This document shows positions 26,368 to 35,337 of a DNA stretch of 47,412 nt, piece by piece. Position numbers and translations under genes: made by a program. The notes beneath the pieces are model-generated. The model made no database searches. It saw only the letters and a program-made list of their open reading frames with translations, and was not told the DNA's origin. Positions within the stretch are counted from its first letter, which is position 1; each line of letters begins with the position of its first letter. This DNA comes from an uncultured Prolixibacteraceae bacterium (GTDB lineage Bacteria; Bacteroidota; Bacteroidia; Bacteroidales; Prolixibacteraceae). The DNA lies in NCBI GenBank assembly GCA_903834475.1, contig CAILJH010000230.1, positions 1-47,412 of the forward strand, in the 5' to 3' direction.

Positions 26368-26652
26368 TTATTTGTCGGTTAACTTAAAAAGCAGGCATGC
26401 AGTGCCTGAAAGTGCAAGCCATACGATAATTCCCTGAATCCATTCGTGGCAAAGAAAAATGGCGAATGGCACAGCTATCCATACACTGAGGCAATAAAAG
26501 CAATCGAGCAGGTTTCCGAAGAAACCTTGCCCGAATAGCTTTCTGAACTTGATCACTGCATCAAATGGACCATCTTCCTGTGACAACAAATGCGTAATTC
26601 TCCAAATCGCAAGTGAACAGATACCAAATGATGCAATGTCGATGGTAATCAT
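26368..26652 (-). CDS. DUF1360 membrane protein
   Basis: This 94-residue protein matches DUF1360. Conserved parts are the N-terminal [17 protein letters not shown], the FRKLFG segment and the [11 protein letters not shown] motif with a CxxC. Two or three membrane segments are predicted. The family is of unknown function. Its ATG overlaps the stop of the 765-residue gene upstream by four bases, so the two are translationally linked. Confidence 0.82.
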   Translation of the reverse strand: MITIDIASFGICSLAIWRITHLLSQEDGPFDAVIKFRKLFGQGFFGNLLDCFYCLSVWIAVPFAIFLCHEWIQGIIVWLALSGTACLLFKLTDK

Positions 26653-28946
26653 GGGTTTAGTCGTTCCATCATAATTTGGCCGTATCCCTGATAAGTGCCT
26701 GAAAGTCCACCATTATACCCGTTCGTTACCCGCTGGTTTGCTGTTAACGAGAACGAATAAACCGTAAAGTATTCTCCGGTCTTAATCCATCCGTCGCCGA
26801 TTGCCAGAGGCTGTATCTGAACATTGACCATTCCGGCTGTACTGTAATCATCAATAGTTCCCTTGTATCCGGGGCACACAAAGTGGGTATTGACAGGGTT
26901 GCTTCCTCCGGGAAAGGTATGTCCGCCGGTGAGCGTGAAATTACCTTCGATGTTCGCGTTCAAGTCAATGGCTGTTCCAGGGCATCTTCCCATTGACAAC
27001 ACATAATTGTCAACGAATCCTTCGGGGTCGTTGGCTTCGAACGAAAACACGATCGGAGTTTTCATCTGTAAATCAGTGAGGCGATATAAACCGCAGCCCG
27101 CATCAACAATTAATGGGTCGTTCAGTGTTGGGGCTGTCATCTGGAAATTGAGCCCGTTATTATGAATGAAAAGTGCAATTAAATCGGTAACACCCGGAAC
27201 ATGCTGACCCAAAGAGTCGTATCCATCCACCCTGACAAAAAACCTTCCGGGAGTTCTTACGCCTGCGACAACATCATAAAGCGCTGTGTTTAATTGCATA
27301 TAACGATCGAAATTGGAAAACTCCCAATCAATTCCATCGGCAAATATTTCGCGCTGAATGTTGGTATATGCCGGAACTGTTCCGTTTAAAGCGCCTCCCA
27401 CATTAGGATAAAAAGGACCAACATCATCGCCAATGTAATTGGGCAGATTTCGTTTGGAGAATTTCGGATGCTTGTAATTCTGGCTCACATAACCCGATCC
27501 GGAAGTTCCTTCGCGCCATATTTGGATGGTGTACCATTTCACCTTGTTATCGGCTGCACTTTTTATTGCATTGTACATGCATCCCCTCATGTCAATGGTT
27601 CCGCCCCAGGCAGAACATTCGACATTGAATCCGGCAAGTGGGCTGTTAACCGAAATAATCCCAGTCGATTCGAGGTAATTTGAATTGCCATGACGGGTCA
27701 AATTTGGAGATAAGGTGGATGCGAAGGTATTTTGATTTCCACCGATGAAAATATTCCCGAGGCTCCCGATCAAATTTCCGTTAAAGCAGGCCGATGAAAC
27801 ATGGATGGTTGATTCGGGCAGACACATATCTATTCGTTTCAGATTCGGGATGTTGTAATAAGGCGCACTTTCGTACCTGACCTGAAAAGGCGAATAGTCA
27901 ACAATTTTCACAATTACATCAGGATACATTACAACATTGACATCTTCGCCCGGAGCAATGTCTGACGAATCTTCCAATCCTGGAAAAGTCATGTCGAAAC
28001 TGAAGCGGAAAATATAATTCCCGTTCATATCGGTAATTGTATCGCCCAGCAAACGCCGGTTTCCTGTTCCAGTGTATGCGCCACCGGCTAATTCAGCTGC
28101 GCTCCGGTCATATTCCTCGAATGTTAAAGTCAAATTAGAACCTGAATTGGTACGACAGCGTGAATACAAATCGCCAATATTTTTTGCCAGCTGTATTTTG
28201 TCTGAAGACAAAGCCATTGCCTGTGTTGCCAGATTTACCTGAGAAGAACGAACCAAATCAAAATTTGAAGCCGCAAAACTGGAATTCATTTCATTGGCTA
28301 CTTTCGATGTGCTTTTCTTGTTGTCAGCAACAACAGCCTTGCGCGTATACTGCAGCGATGATTTAGCCTGTGTGGCTTCCTGGCTCAAATCGAAAACCAT
28401 CGGTTTAAAATAAGGTTCCGGGTCGGGTGGATTTGGATTTACTTTAATTGGTGGAATTCGTTCGGGATAATACTTTTCAATATAATCGAGAATAAAAGGG
28501 TTTTTTAAAGCTTTTATCAGGCCCGGATAAGTATCGATCACAAACGGAAATCTGCGGCAAGGGTTGAATATACAAGCTCCGCTGTAAAGCGTAACATTTC
28601 CGTAAATGATAAAATCGTTGATATTGGCGTACGTTGAGCAAGTCAGGATCAGGTCATTGAAATCGGTATCGCTACCGCCACCATCATCCGACAAAATGTC
28701 AAATTCATAAAAGCTGCCGGTTTGATGTGGAAATTTCAGCTGGGTTTGTGAAGTTCGCCAACCTGTACCGGGATCGTTCTGGATAGCAATTGACCATTGA
28801 TTGCCAGTAACATAAACAAATGTACCCGGCACTCCGGAATGTATTCCATTACCTGAAGCGGCTCCCTGGACAATAAAACGCTGGGGAAAAGCCGCACTTT
28901 TTGATTTTACGGTAACGGCCCAATTACCTTGCATGGAAATTATCAT
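26649..28946 (-). CDS. Large unrecognised protein with DxDxDFND-type motif
   Basis: The 765-residue protein has no signal peptide. Residues ~80-112 contain [17 protein letters not shown], similar to Asp-rich Ca2+-binding motifs of DUF4114-like domains. A Pro-rich linker lies near residues 165-185, followed by a coiled-coil-like Ser/Ala/Lys stretch (~195-270). The rest is beta-rich with scattered Cys residues. I do not recognise the family. It could be a structural surface or particle protein. It shares a leader motif at identical spacing with the adjacent 374-residue gene. An alternative start is the ATG at 28934. Its stop overlaps the DUF1360 start. Confidence 0.65.
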   Translation of the reverse strand: MIISMQGNWAVTVKSKSAAFPQRFIVQGAASGNGIHSGVPGTFVYVTGNQWSIAIQNDPGTGWRTSQTQLKFPHQTGSFYEFDILSDDGGGSDTDFNDLILTCSTYANINDFIIYGNVTLYSGACIFNPCRRFPFVIDTYPGLIKALKNPFILDYIEKYYPERIPPIKVNPNPPDPEPYFKPMVFDLSQEATQAKSSLQYTRKAVVADNKKSTSKVANEMNSSFAASNFDLVRSSQVNLATQAMALSSDKIQLAKNIGDLYSRCRTNSGSNLTLTFEEYDRSAAELAGGAYTGTGNRRLLGDTITDMNGNYIFRFSFDMTFPGLEDSSDIAPGEDVNVVMYPDVIVKIVDYSPFQVRYESAPYYNIPNLKRIDMCLPESTIHVSSACFNGNLIGSLGNIFIGGNQNTFASTLSPNLTRHGNSNYLESTGIISVNSPLAGFNVECSAWGGTIDMRGCMYNAIKSAADNKVKWYTIQIWREGTSGSGYVSQNYKHPKFSKRNLPNYIGDDVGPFYPNVGGALNGTVPAYTNIQREIFADGIDWEFSNFDRYMQLNTALYDVVAGVRTPGRFFVRVDGYDSLGQHVPGVTDLIALFIHNNGLNFQMTAPTLNDPLIVDAGCGLYRLTDLQMKTPIVFSFEANDPEGFVDNYVLSMGRCPGTAIDLNANIEGNFTLTGGHTFPGGSNPVNTHFVCPGYKGTIDDYSTAGMVNVQIQPLAIGDGWIKTGEYFTVYSFSLTANQRVTNGYNGGLSGTYQGYGQIMMERLNP

Positions 28947-28964
28947 ATATTTTCTGTTTATTTC

Positions 28965-28990
28965 GCCTACTCTTTACTCCGGATTTTCGG
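28965..28990 (-). promoter_or_regulatory. Shared leader element, copy 1 (upstream of the 765-residue gene)
   Basis: On the plus strand it reads GCCTACTCTT, then six bases, then GGATTTTCGG. It begins 19 bases from the start codon, exactly as in the copy at 30167-30190. It is probably a transcript leader or regulatory site. Its role is unknown. Confidence 0.6.
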
Positions 28991-29023
28991 CTGTTTCCGA
29001 TTATTCTACTATCAAATCATTTT

Positions 29024-30148
29024 TCAAACATTAGTCACGTTGGGTGCTACCGGGCAGCATCGGTATTCCTGTGACTTTTCGAGCAGTTCAATTTGTTTTT
29101 CAAGCAAATCGTTCTGTAACTTGTGATACCGCTCTCTTTCAGGTTCGCAGGTATTGCATTCGTCTAAGCAGCCTTTTACCTGAATGCCTGCAGTTGGCAA
29201 AGAGAACTCCATTTCAAAATCGAATTTCTTTTTTAACGCTTTTGATACCTCACCATTTTCATCAAGGATGCCCGTTGTTATGAGTTCTAAACGCAACTCT
29301 TTCAGGATTTCCTGATACATGGCTGGTGTGATTACAGGTTGAGTTCTTGTTAAATTACTTAGGTTCGATGGAAAAGAAATTATTTCATCAATGCTCACCA
29401 ATTCATACTTTAATTCCTGTTTCTTATTCAGGCGATAAAAGATATATGACAAGGCATGGCAATTATTCTCATTGCTGAACTCACGAGATGACGATTCAAA
29501 ATGATCTTCTGATTGTCCTTCTGCATGTGTCCGGGTAGCTACATTACCAATCGAGATGGAATGAGCCTGATGAGTGGCATTGACTGCCTGGGTTGCCGAT
29601 GCATGCATATTGGAGCTTTGCCTGTTCAGGTAATCCAGCGTGGAAGTGCTGTTGTGATTAGTCGCCGAGGAGGTGCTGCCGTGTACTCCCGGATCAAAGG
29701 GATTCAGGCTGATGCCGCCGCCTGCCGATCCATTAAAATCCCAGTGTGTTTTATCTGTTTCAACAGAGTGCCCGGACTGGGAATTTTCCAGGTCGCTGTA
29801 ATACGATTGGGTTGCTTTCATGAAATACTGCTCTTCCGACATCTGCTCGCTTCGATAGCTAAGCTGTGTTGAACTGTCATAAGTAAATGAGGTCCTTCTG
29901 TCGGAAGTGAATAATTTTACCTTTTCGCCCGGAAGCAAAGTGATTGTATATGCAGGATCGCCCAATGCAAGACCCTTTGTACAGCGTGAAAGTCTGAAGC
30001 CCAACACAAGTTGTACGATCAACCTTGTATCTTTCCTGTAAACAAAAGGATAATTTAAAGTGCGTGTAAAAAAGAAAACATCGCAGTTGTTGTCCTTTAT
30101 CAATTCCGGACAACAAGGAATTGTTGACAATTGATTTTTGTCTGACAT
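29024..30148 (-). CDS. Unrecognised protein with Cys-rich ends and Ser/His-rich centre
   Basis: The 374-residue protein has no signal peptide or membrane helix. The N-terminus has a CC pair (IPCCPEL). Residues ~60-90 contain ALGDPAYTITLLPGEKVKLF, a conserved-looking block. Residues ~140-225 are low-complexity, rich in Ser, Gly, His and Asn, and the C-terminal third is helical, ending with CxxxCxxC and CC motifs around a coiled coil. The paired Cys could bind metal or form disulfides. No family recognised. It lies between the papain-like protease gene and the 765-residue gene and shares its leader motif with the latter. Confidence 0.65.
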   Translation of the reverse strand: MSDKNQLSTIPCCPELIKDNNCDVFFFTRTLNYPFVYRKDTRLIVQLVLGFRLSRCTKGLALGDPAYTITLLPGEKVKLFTSDRRTSFTYDSSTQLSYRSEQMSEEQYFMKATQSYYSDLENSQSGHSVETDKTHWDFNGSAGGGISLNPFDPGVHGSTSSATNHNSTSTLDYLNRQSSNMHASATQAVNATHQAHSISIGNVATRTHAEGQSEDHFESSSREFSNENNCHALSYIFYRLNKKQELKYELVSIDEIISFPSNLSNLTRTQPVITPAMYQEILKELRLELITTGILDENGEVSKALKKKFDFEMEFSLPTAGIQVKGCLDECNTCEPERERYHKLQNDLLEKQIELLEKSQEYRCCPVAPNVTNV

Positions 30149-30166
30149 GGTATTGAATTTTTATTT

Positions 30167-30190
30167 GCCTACTCTTCAGCGGATTTTCGG
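30167..30190 (-). promoter_or_regulatory. Shared leader element, copy 2 (upstream of the 374-residue gene)
   Basis: On the plus strand it reads GCCTACTCTT, then four bases, then GGATTTTCGG. It begins 19 bases from the ATG at 30148, matching copy 1. An AT-rich TTTATTT precedes both copies. Confidence 0.6.
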
Positions 30191-30262
30191 TAACTCCGTT
30201 TATTAAAAAATTCTAATAAAAGCGACTGTTTTTGTCGTTCGGTAGTATTCAGGTTTTAATTT

Positions 30263-31183
30263 TCAAGGCTTGAAATTCCCGCTATCTACCCACTCATTTT
30301 TGAGCAGCGACCACCAGTCGTCAGCCAGACCTTTCAAAACATATTCGTATGGAAGCCAGCCATAGCCATTTTCACCCCAGCTGGTGCCCCATGAATTTCG
30401 GATAAGAAAAGCACCGGTAGTCTCGATTCCACCTGGACTGGTATTTTTAATTTTCATGTTATCGTCGTAACCTGCTACAACAATGGCATGTCCACCTTCA
30501 ATTTTATCACCTTTGGTTGGATACGGGATTTTGCCAACTGTTTGATTTGCCTGGCTTACAGAACTGTAAACCGTAAATCCGAACATGGAAGGAAGTCCTG
30601 CAGCAAGATTTGATTTGATCCGGGTCAGCAGTTCGTCATGCTTTGTTCCCGGAGGATCGAGCCGGTAATAACTTATTGGCTGATAGTTTTGTGCAAAAGC
30701 ATAGCAAAACGCAGTGGGTTCCTGATCAAATTTAGTCACATCATAAGGCCAGTAATCTTCCGGAGGAACGCCAAAAAGCACCAATGCTCCCATGGTACTT
30801 CGCAGGAAAGCCCCGGTATCGCCTGTTTCCTTCATCAGGTTGCGGGTTGCTTTATAGAGGAACAGCCGCGAAGCATCAATGTGTTTTCCGAAAGCCCTTC
30901 GTTCAAAATATTCAACCAATCCAACCCCGGCATTCGCCGTACATGAACCAAGCTGCCCCTGATCTTCAATAGGTGAAAACCAGTTGACAAGAGAAACCGT
31001 CTTCGGTAATGTTATTTTGGCTGCTTTTTGCACTCCTGCTTTCGACAGCATTTTCTTTACTGAATCCTGACCCAATCCCTTCATCCGGTCAGATACATTG
31101 TCGTGATCAATGGTTAGGTCCCTGAAGTCAGGATAATCGGGCAACCACCCCATCATTCGTTTTCTGCGAAAAATTGATTCCAT
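30263..31183 (-). CDS. Papain-like (C1) cysteine protease
   Basis: This 306-residue protein contains the C1A triad: oxyanion Gln and nucleophile in QGQLGSCTANAG (Cys81), His in GGHAIVVAGYDD and Asn in IRNSWGTSWGENGYGW. The N-terminal GWLPDYPDFRD is typical of bacterial C1 relatives found in diverse secretion and surface contexts. There is no signal peptide, so it is either cytoplasmic or exported by a non-Sec route. It is the first gene of the minus-strand cluster and lies downstream of a candidate promoter in the divergent region. An ATG at 31156 is an alternative start. Confidence 0.9.
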   Translation of the reverse strand: MESIFRRKRMMGWLPDYPDFRDLTIDHDNVSDRMKGLGQDSVKKMLSKAGVQKAAKITLPKTVSLVNWFSPIEDQGQLGSCTANAGVGLVEYFERRAFGKHIDASRLFLYKATRNLMKETGDTGAFLRSTMGALVLFGVPPEDYWPYDVTKFDQEPTAFCYAFAQNYQPISYYRLDPPGTKHDELLTRIKSNLAAGLPSMFGFTVYSSVSQANQTVGKIPYPTKGDKIEGGHAIVVAGYDDNMKIKNTSPGGIETTGAFLIRNSWGTSWGENGYGWLPYEYVLKGLADDWWSLLKNEWVDSGNFKP

Positions 31184-31280
31184 AATTAGCTCTTTTTTAG
31201 ATTTATATTTTTTCTTTTATAATGATATCTCCTTAAACCGGAAGTATTCAGTGCAATACGCCAGCTAATTGATAATCAAC

Positions 31281-31312
31281 CAAATTTACAACCATTAAAT
31301 CCTTCGGGTCAA
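31281..31312 (-). promoter_or_regulatory. Candidate Bacteroidota promoter for the minus-strand cluster
   Basis: On the minus strand there is TAAATTTG (31281-31288), an exact TAnnTTTG -7 box, with TTG 21 bases upstream (31310-31312). It lies about 100 bases before the ATG of the papain-like gene, in the region shared with the divergent LuxR gene. Confidence 0.5.
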
Positions 31313-31446
31313 TAGCACGAAAGTGTCATTTTCGGGGTAGCGATATCATGTTTTGAAAAATATCTCCAATTCATATCCAAAAGATCTTTTTTTCTTTAAA
31401 ACATGGGTTACTTTTCTGCATTTACCGGAATCAATAACTATAAGGT

Positions 31447-32274
31447 ATGTTCAATGCATTTTTAGAAATTTTCACCAACTCCACAAAACTTCATCCCATG
31501 AAAAGTGAAAATAATACACTGAATTTTCTGCAGAAGAACAACTTTGCAGTCAAAAGAATGGCGGAGCCCAGGAAGTCTAATACCACTTTGACAACCTTGG
31601 GTTCTGAGGTGGAAGAAACGAAGCCATTGTTCTATTTCGGCTGTTGTTTAGTCGATCATTCTGGAAAGCAGTTTGCCTGCATTCACGAGCACTGCCACAA
31701 GTGTTATAAAAATGACCTGTTGAATGAAACCCTTGATTTTCATGCACTTCAATTCCATCCTGAAGATCGAAAACTATGGGAAGATAAAGTCTTTCCTGAT
31801 ATTCTCAGGTTTATTAATCCTATCGCTCCCAATGAGATTCCCGATTACCGCTTATCTTTTAATCACCGGTTTATTCAGAAAAACGAAACGATTTCTGAGT
31901 TTTTACTCGAAGGAACTTTTGCCCATTCAAAAACTTCCAGTGACCCTGTAATTAATCTGAAAGTGTTTACCGAAATCGGTGATATTAAAATGGATGAATC
32001 CATCAACCTTACCATCTATCGGTATGTCAAACACATTGGATATCAGAAGGTATTCTCCAAAGTATATACGAAAAAACGTGATTCATTCTTATCTTCGCGT
32101 GAACTCGAAATTATTAAGCTTTGTCATGAAGGGCAGAGCAGTAAGATGATTGCCGACCAACTGAACCTAAGCATCCATACCATTAAAAACCACAAACGTA
32201 ACTGTATGGAAAAAACAATGACCCACAATATTTCCGAACTCATTCATCATTGCCTGGTTTATCGCTGGCTGTAG
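31447..32274 (+). CDS. LuxR-family transcriptional regulator
   Basis: The 275-residue protein has a C-terminal LuxR/GerE helix-turn-helix (SSRELEIIKLCHEGQSSK, MIADQLNLSIHTIKNHK). The N-terminal ~200 residues are a PAS-like sensory region, with HPEDRKLW, as in many Bacteroidota orphan LuxR regulators. No phosphorylatable receiver is present, so activation is likely by ligand or protein contact. It is divergent from the 9.7-31.2 kb cluster and so is a candidate controller of it. The start may be at 31447 or the ATG at 31498. The 263-base region between it and the protease is AT-rich and holds at least one candidate promoter. Confidence 0.85.
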   Translation: MFNAFLEIFTNSTKLHPMKSENNTLNFLQKNNFAVKRMAEPRKSNTTLTTLGSEVEETKPLFYFGCCLVDHSGKQFACIHEHCHKCYKNDLLNETLDFHALQFHPEDRKLWEDKVFPDILRFINPIAPNEIPDYRLSFNHRFIQKNETISEFLLEGTFAHSKTSSDPVINLKVFTEIGDIKMDESINLTIYRYVKHIGYQKVFSKVYTKKRDSFLSSRELEIIKLCHEGQSSKMIADQLNLSIHTIKNHKRNCMEKTMTHNISELIHHCLVYRWL

Positions 32275-32282
32275 GATTTCCA

Positions 32283-32318
32283 TTTGTCTTCCGAAATAGA
32301 AAATATCCGCTACTTTTG
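32283..32318 (+). promoter_or_regulatory. Candidate promoter for the tyrosine phosphatase gene
   Basis: TACTTTTG at 32311-32318 exactly fits the TAnnTTTG -7 box. A TTTG at 32283-32286 lies 24 bases before it, at the upper end of normal spacing. The ATG follows 20 bases downstream. Confidence 0.5.
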
Positions 32319-32338
32319 CCTTCCAAAAGACAAAACCA

Positions 32339-32809
32339 ATGAAACATATACTTTTTGTGTGTCTGGGGAATATCTGCCGAAGTCCCAGCGCCGAAGCCGT
32401 CTTCAATGCAATGATCGCAAATGAAGGTCTCGGAAATGAATTGATTTGTGATTCAGCAGGAACTATTGCTTATCATGCCGGTGAACCCGCTGACTACCGA
32501 ATGAAGCAATATGCAAAAAAAAGAGGATATCTTTTGACCAGCATTTCGAGGCCGGTGGATCCAAAAACAGATTTCGACCGATTCAATTTCCTTATCGGGA
32601 TGGACAAGCAAAATGTGACTGACCTGAAACTGATGGCAAGGAATGAAGATGACAAAAAGCGAATTTTTCTAATGACTGATTTCTGTTCCGATGCGAAACA
32701 CGATGGGGTGCCTGATCCATACTATGGCGGTGCTGCCGGATTTGAATTGGTTCTGGATATTCTGGAAGATGCCTGCGAAGGACTGATCCGGAAAGTTCGG
32801 GAAAGATAA
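32339..32809 (+). CDS. Low-molecular-weight protein tyrosine phosphatase
   Basis: The 156-residue protein contains the P-loop CLGNICRS (Cys8 to Arg14, the CX5R signature) and the general-acid Asp in VPDPYYGG near residue 123. These are the catalytic elements of LMW-PTP. It dephosphorylates protein phosphotyrosine, or arginine in some relatives. It stands alone on the plus strand after the LuxR gene. The convergent region 32810-32958 follows. Confidence 0.94.
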   Translation: MKHILFVCLGNICRSPSAEAVFNAMIANEGLGNELICDSAGTIAYHAGEPADYRMKQYAKKRGYLLTSISRPVDPKTDFDRFNFLIGMDKQNVTDLKLMARNEDDKKRIFLMTDFCSDAKHDGVPDPYYGGAAGFELVLDILEDACEGLIRKVRER

Positions 32810-32958
32810 GAGTATTCGGCGACCAGTTGGAGTAGTCTGGAATATTCAGTCATTCATGGTCATTTGCTTCGCGTCATTAAAAGTCATTTTGTCACAAGCT
32901 CCTTGATTTTGAGATGAATGACAATAAATGACTCAATGACTATTGAATGACCATTCTC

Positions 32959-34092
32959 TTAAAGCTGATCGCAAATCTGAAGCAGGGTGTGGTATAAAAA
33001 TGGCGGATTATAATTTAAATCGGCTTTTCCAAAACGCACGATAATGACATTTTTTTCAGGATAAACGTAAATGAATTGTCCATATAGTCCAATGGCAAAG
33101 AAGCTTCCATATTTTTTCGGGCCGATTCCCCAATTATAATGGTAAGTAAGCCGTTGTCCGTTATCTTTCGATGAATGAATGGTTTGGTCGATCCATGATT
33201 CAGGAATGATTTGTTTTCCATTCCAGTTTCCACGCTTCATATACAGGCGGCCAAACTTGGCAAAGTCAACCGTGCGGGCATTCAGGCAACAAAATGCCTT
33301 TTCTGTTCCGTCAGCACCATTATTACTCAAACTCCACGAAGCCGGGTATTCCATTTCAAGCGGTATCCAGATTTTCTCCTCCAGGTATTTCGATACGCTC
33401 ATACCCGTGGCACGTTTAAGAATAGTAGCAAGCAATTGCGTATTGATGTTACTGTATTCGAACTTTTCGCCGGGTATGTAATACGGACGAATATTAAAAA
33501 TATCCTGTGAAAGGTTTTTACCCCAGTAAAATTCCTGAACCCCACCGACATGATTTTCATTCTCTTTGTAATGAATTCCTGAAGTGTGGTCGAGCAAATG
33601 ATCGATCGTAACCGAATCAAATCCCTGATTTTGAAGCTCCGGAAAATATTCTGTGATTTTTGTTTCTGTGCTTGAAATTTTGCCTTCAGCTATTGCTATT
33701 CCAACTAATCCGGAGATAAATGACTTGGCTACCGAAAAAGAGCTGACAATACTTGTGTCAGATCGTGATTGATCGTAATATTCGTGTAAAATGGTGTCGT
33801 TCCGGATAATCATGAACGACAAGGTTTTATAGTCTTTGAGAAACTTGTCAAGTGGCTCATCGGTTGCATCCATCTTTCGGCTGTCTACCTCAATGGTCAC
33901 TCCTAAATTCAAATCGTGTACAGGTTTGTAGAAATGGAAAGTATTGATTCCTGTTTCAATTTTTCGGTTTGCAAACAATTTGTAGTCATCCGATTCAGGC
34001 ACACCTATCTTACTGATTTTTGAAAAACCTCCACAACCGGCCAACAGAATCAAATAGACAATCAGACCATAAATCTGGCAATACTTTATCAT
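32959..34092 (-). CDS. Beta-lactamase-fold serine hydrolase, lipoprotein
   Basis: This 377-residue protein has a lipoprotein signal with lipobox LAGC (Cys20). Catalytic motif SxxK is S120-V-A-K123 in SFSVAKSF. The YSN motif occurs in KFEYSNINT, as the YxN element of class C beta-lactamases and esterases, and there is a C-terminal HYNWGIG-type segment. It is an anchored periplasmic or surface serine hydrolase. The substrate is unknown; peptides, beta-lactams and esters are all possible for the family. Confidence 0.88.
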   Translation of the reverse strand: MIKYCQIYGLIVYLILLAGCGGFSKISKIGVPESDDYKLFANRKIETGINTFHFYKPVHDLNLGVTIEVDSRKMDATDEPLDKFLKDYKTLSFMIIRNDTILHEYYDQSRSDTSIVSSFSVAKSFISGLVGIAIAEGKISSTETKITEYFPELQNQGFDSVTIDHLLDHTSGIHYKENENHVGGVQEFYWGKNLSQDIFNIRPYYIPGEKFEYSNINTQLLATILKRATGMSVSKYLEEKIWIPLEMEYPASWSLSNNGADGTEKAFCCLNARTVDFAKFGRLYMKRGNWNGKQIIPESWIDQTIHSSKDNGQRLTYHYNWGIGPKKYGSFFAIGLYGQFIYVYPEKNVIIVRFGKADLNYNPPFLYHTLLQICDQL

Positions 34093-34133
34093 TGATCGTT
34101 TTTTGTCAAATTATTTTCAGCTTGAAGAGATGA

Positions 34134-34844
34134 TCAGCTACCAATCGCAATATCAAGAATGCGTTCAACGTGAATTTTGGCGGTATTGATCAGTTCGATG
34201 TCTTCCATGTCGCTTGATTTCAGAATCAGCGGCAATTCGGTTCCTCCAAGAATCAGGCTGTCAATCTGGCCTTCAACATACATTCTTTTGGCAATGGACA
34301 GCAAACGTTCCTTTGTTTCCTGAAGAAAACGTCCCCTAACCAGTTCTTCCATATAAATTTTATGGATGTATTTTCGCTCATCTGGCATAGGAGTAATAAT
34401 TTCCATTCCTGAAGCGTCGAATCCATCCTGAAAAAAATCTCCTTCCATGGTTGGAAGTGTGCCAAATAAACCGAGCCGGCTGTGACCTTTTGACTGAGCA
34501 TAGCCAATAGTAGAATCTACAATACTTACCATTTTGGTTTTTACTCGCTTAACCAAAGGTTCATAAACCAGATGCGGAGTATTTGAAGCCATAAATATCA
34601 CTTTGGCTCCGGCTTTCTCCAGCACAAATATTTCTTCTGATAAAAAATCGACCAACTCTTCCAAATGATCATTTGTTATCAGGTTCATCATGTGAGTCAT
34701 GTTGATGCTGTTGATGATGATCGATGGGTATTCGCGAAGTCCGGTACGCTCCTGAAAACGGGAAATAATCCTGTTATAATAATCGACTGTTGAGGCCGGG
34801 GCAATTCCACCTATCATCCCGATGGTTTTGTAATGTTTTGTCAT
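34134..34844 (-). CDS. Aspartate/glutamate racemase-family protein lacking both catalytic cysteines
   Basis: The 236-residue protein has the family's N-terminal IGMIGGIAPASTVDYY and overall length. In a normal racemase one Cys precedes NT in the first half and another follows LG in the LGCTE motif. Here the corresponding segments read MASNTPH and LILGGTELPL, so Ser and Gly replace them, confirmed from the codons TCA and GGA. Racemisation by two Cys is therefore unlikely. It may use other chemistry or be a non-catalytic relative. Function is unclear. Confidence 0.85.
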   Translation of the reverse strand: MTKHYKTIGMIGGIAPASTVDYYNRIISRFQERTGLREYPSIIINSINMTHMMNLITNDHLEELVDFLSEEIFVLEKAGAKVIFMASNTPHLVYEPLVKRVKTKMVSIVDSTIGYAQSKGHSRLGLFGTLPTMEGDFFQDGFDASGMEIITPMPDERKYIHKIYMEELVRGRFLQETKERLLSIAKRMYVEGQIDSLILGGTELPLILKSSDMEDIELINTAKIHVERILDIAIGS

Positions 34845-34941
34845 ACGTCAAACGGTATTTTTAGAACATGAATGAAATATCTATGATCTGTTAAATTTTT
34901 CGTTACTTCCCAACTCTTCCTTCCTTCCTTCGACAGGTAAC

Positions 34942-35286
34942 TTATCCTCCTGATCGTTTAACCCGGTAATTTTCACCTTTTAGAATTTCAATTACCTTAT
35001 TACAAAAATCTCCCTGAATGAGGATTTCGCCGTCTTTCGCAGAACCACCCACACCGCATTTGGTTTTTAAAAGTTTAGCGAGAACTTTTAAATCTACGTC
35101 TTTGCCAACAAAACCGGTAATCAGGGTTGCTTTTTTTCCATTCCGCTGCTTTTTATCCAATTGAACCCGTAAATCCTGCTTGCCCGGATCTAAGGTTTCC
35201 GACTCCGGATCAATATCTTTATTATATTGAAAATCAGGATTTGTAGAGTAAACCGTCCCTAATCTTTCCTTCCAGTCGTTGGCCAT
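34942..35286 (-). CDS. SUI1/YciH-family translation initiation factor-like protein
   Basis: The 114-residue protein has the eIF1/SUI1 fold in its C-terminal ~80 residues: KATLITGFVGKDVDLK, KLLKTKCGVGGSAKDGEILIQGD and a final VIEILKGENYRVKRSGG. Bacterial YciH homologues bind the small subunit and affect start-codon fidelity. It is a standalone gene. Confidence 0.92.
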   Translation of the reverse strand: MANDWKERLGTVYSTNPDFQYNKDIDPESETLDPGKQDLRVQLDKKQRNGKKATLITGFVGKDVDLKVLAKLLKTKCGVGGSAKDGEILIQGDFCNKVIEILKGENYRVKRSGG

Positions 35287-35337
35287 CCTTTTCTAAATTT
35301 CGACCAAAGATAGCAGATTTTAAAGTTGAATATTTTA

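Noticed and set aside
9679-31183. Direct assignment of the cluster to a type VI or extracellular contractile injection system
   Set aside because: Effector-like domains are present, but no sheath, tube, baseplate, spike or ATPase gene was seen in the window, so only the resemblance is reported.
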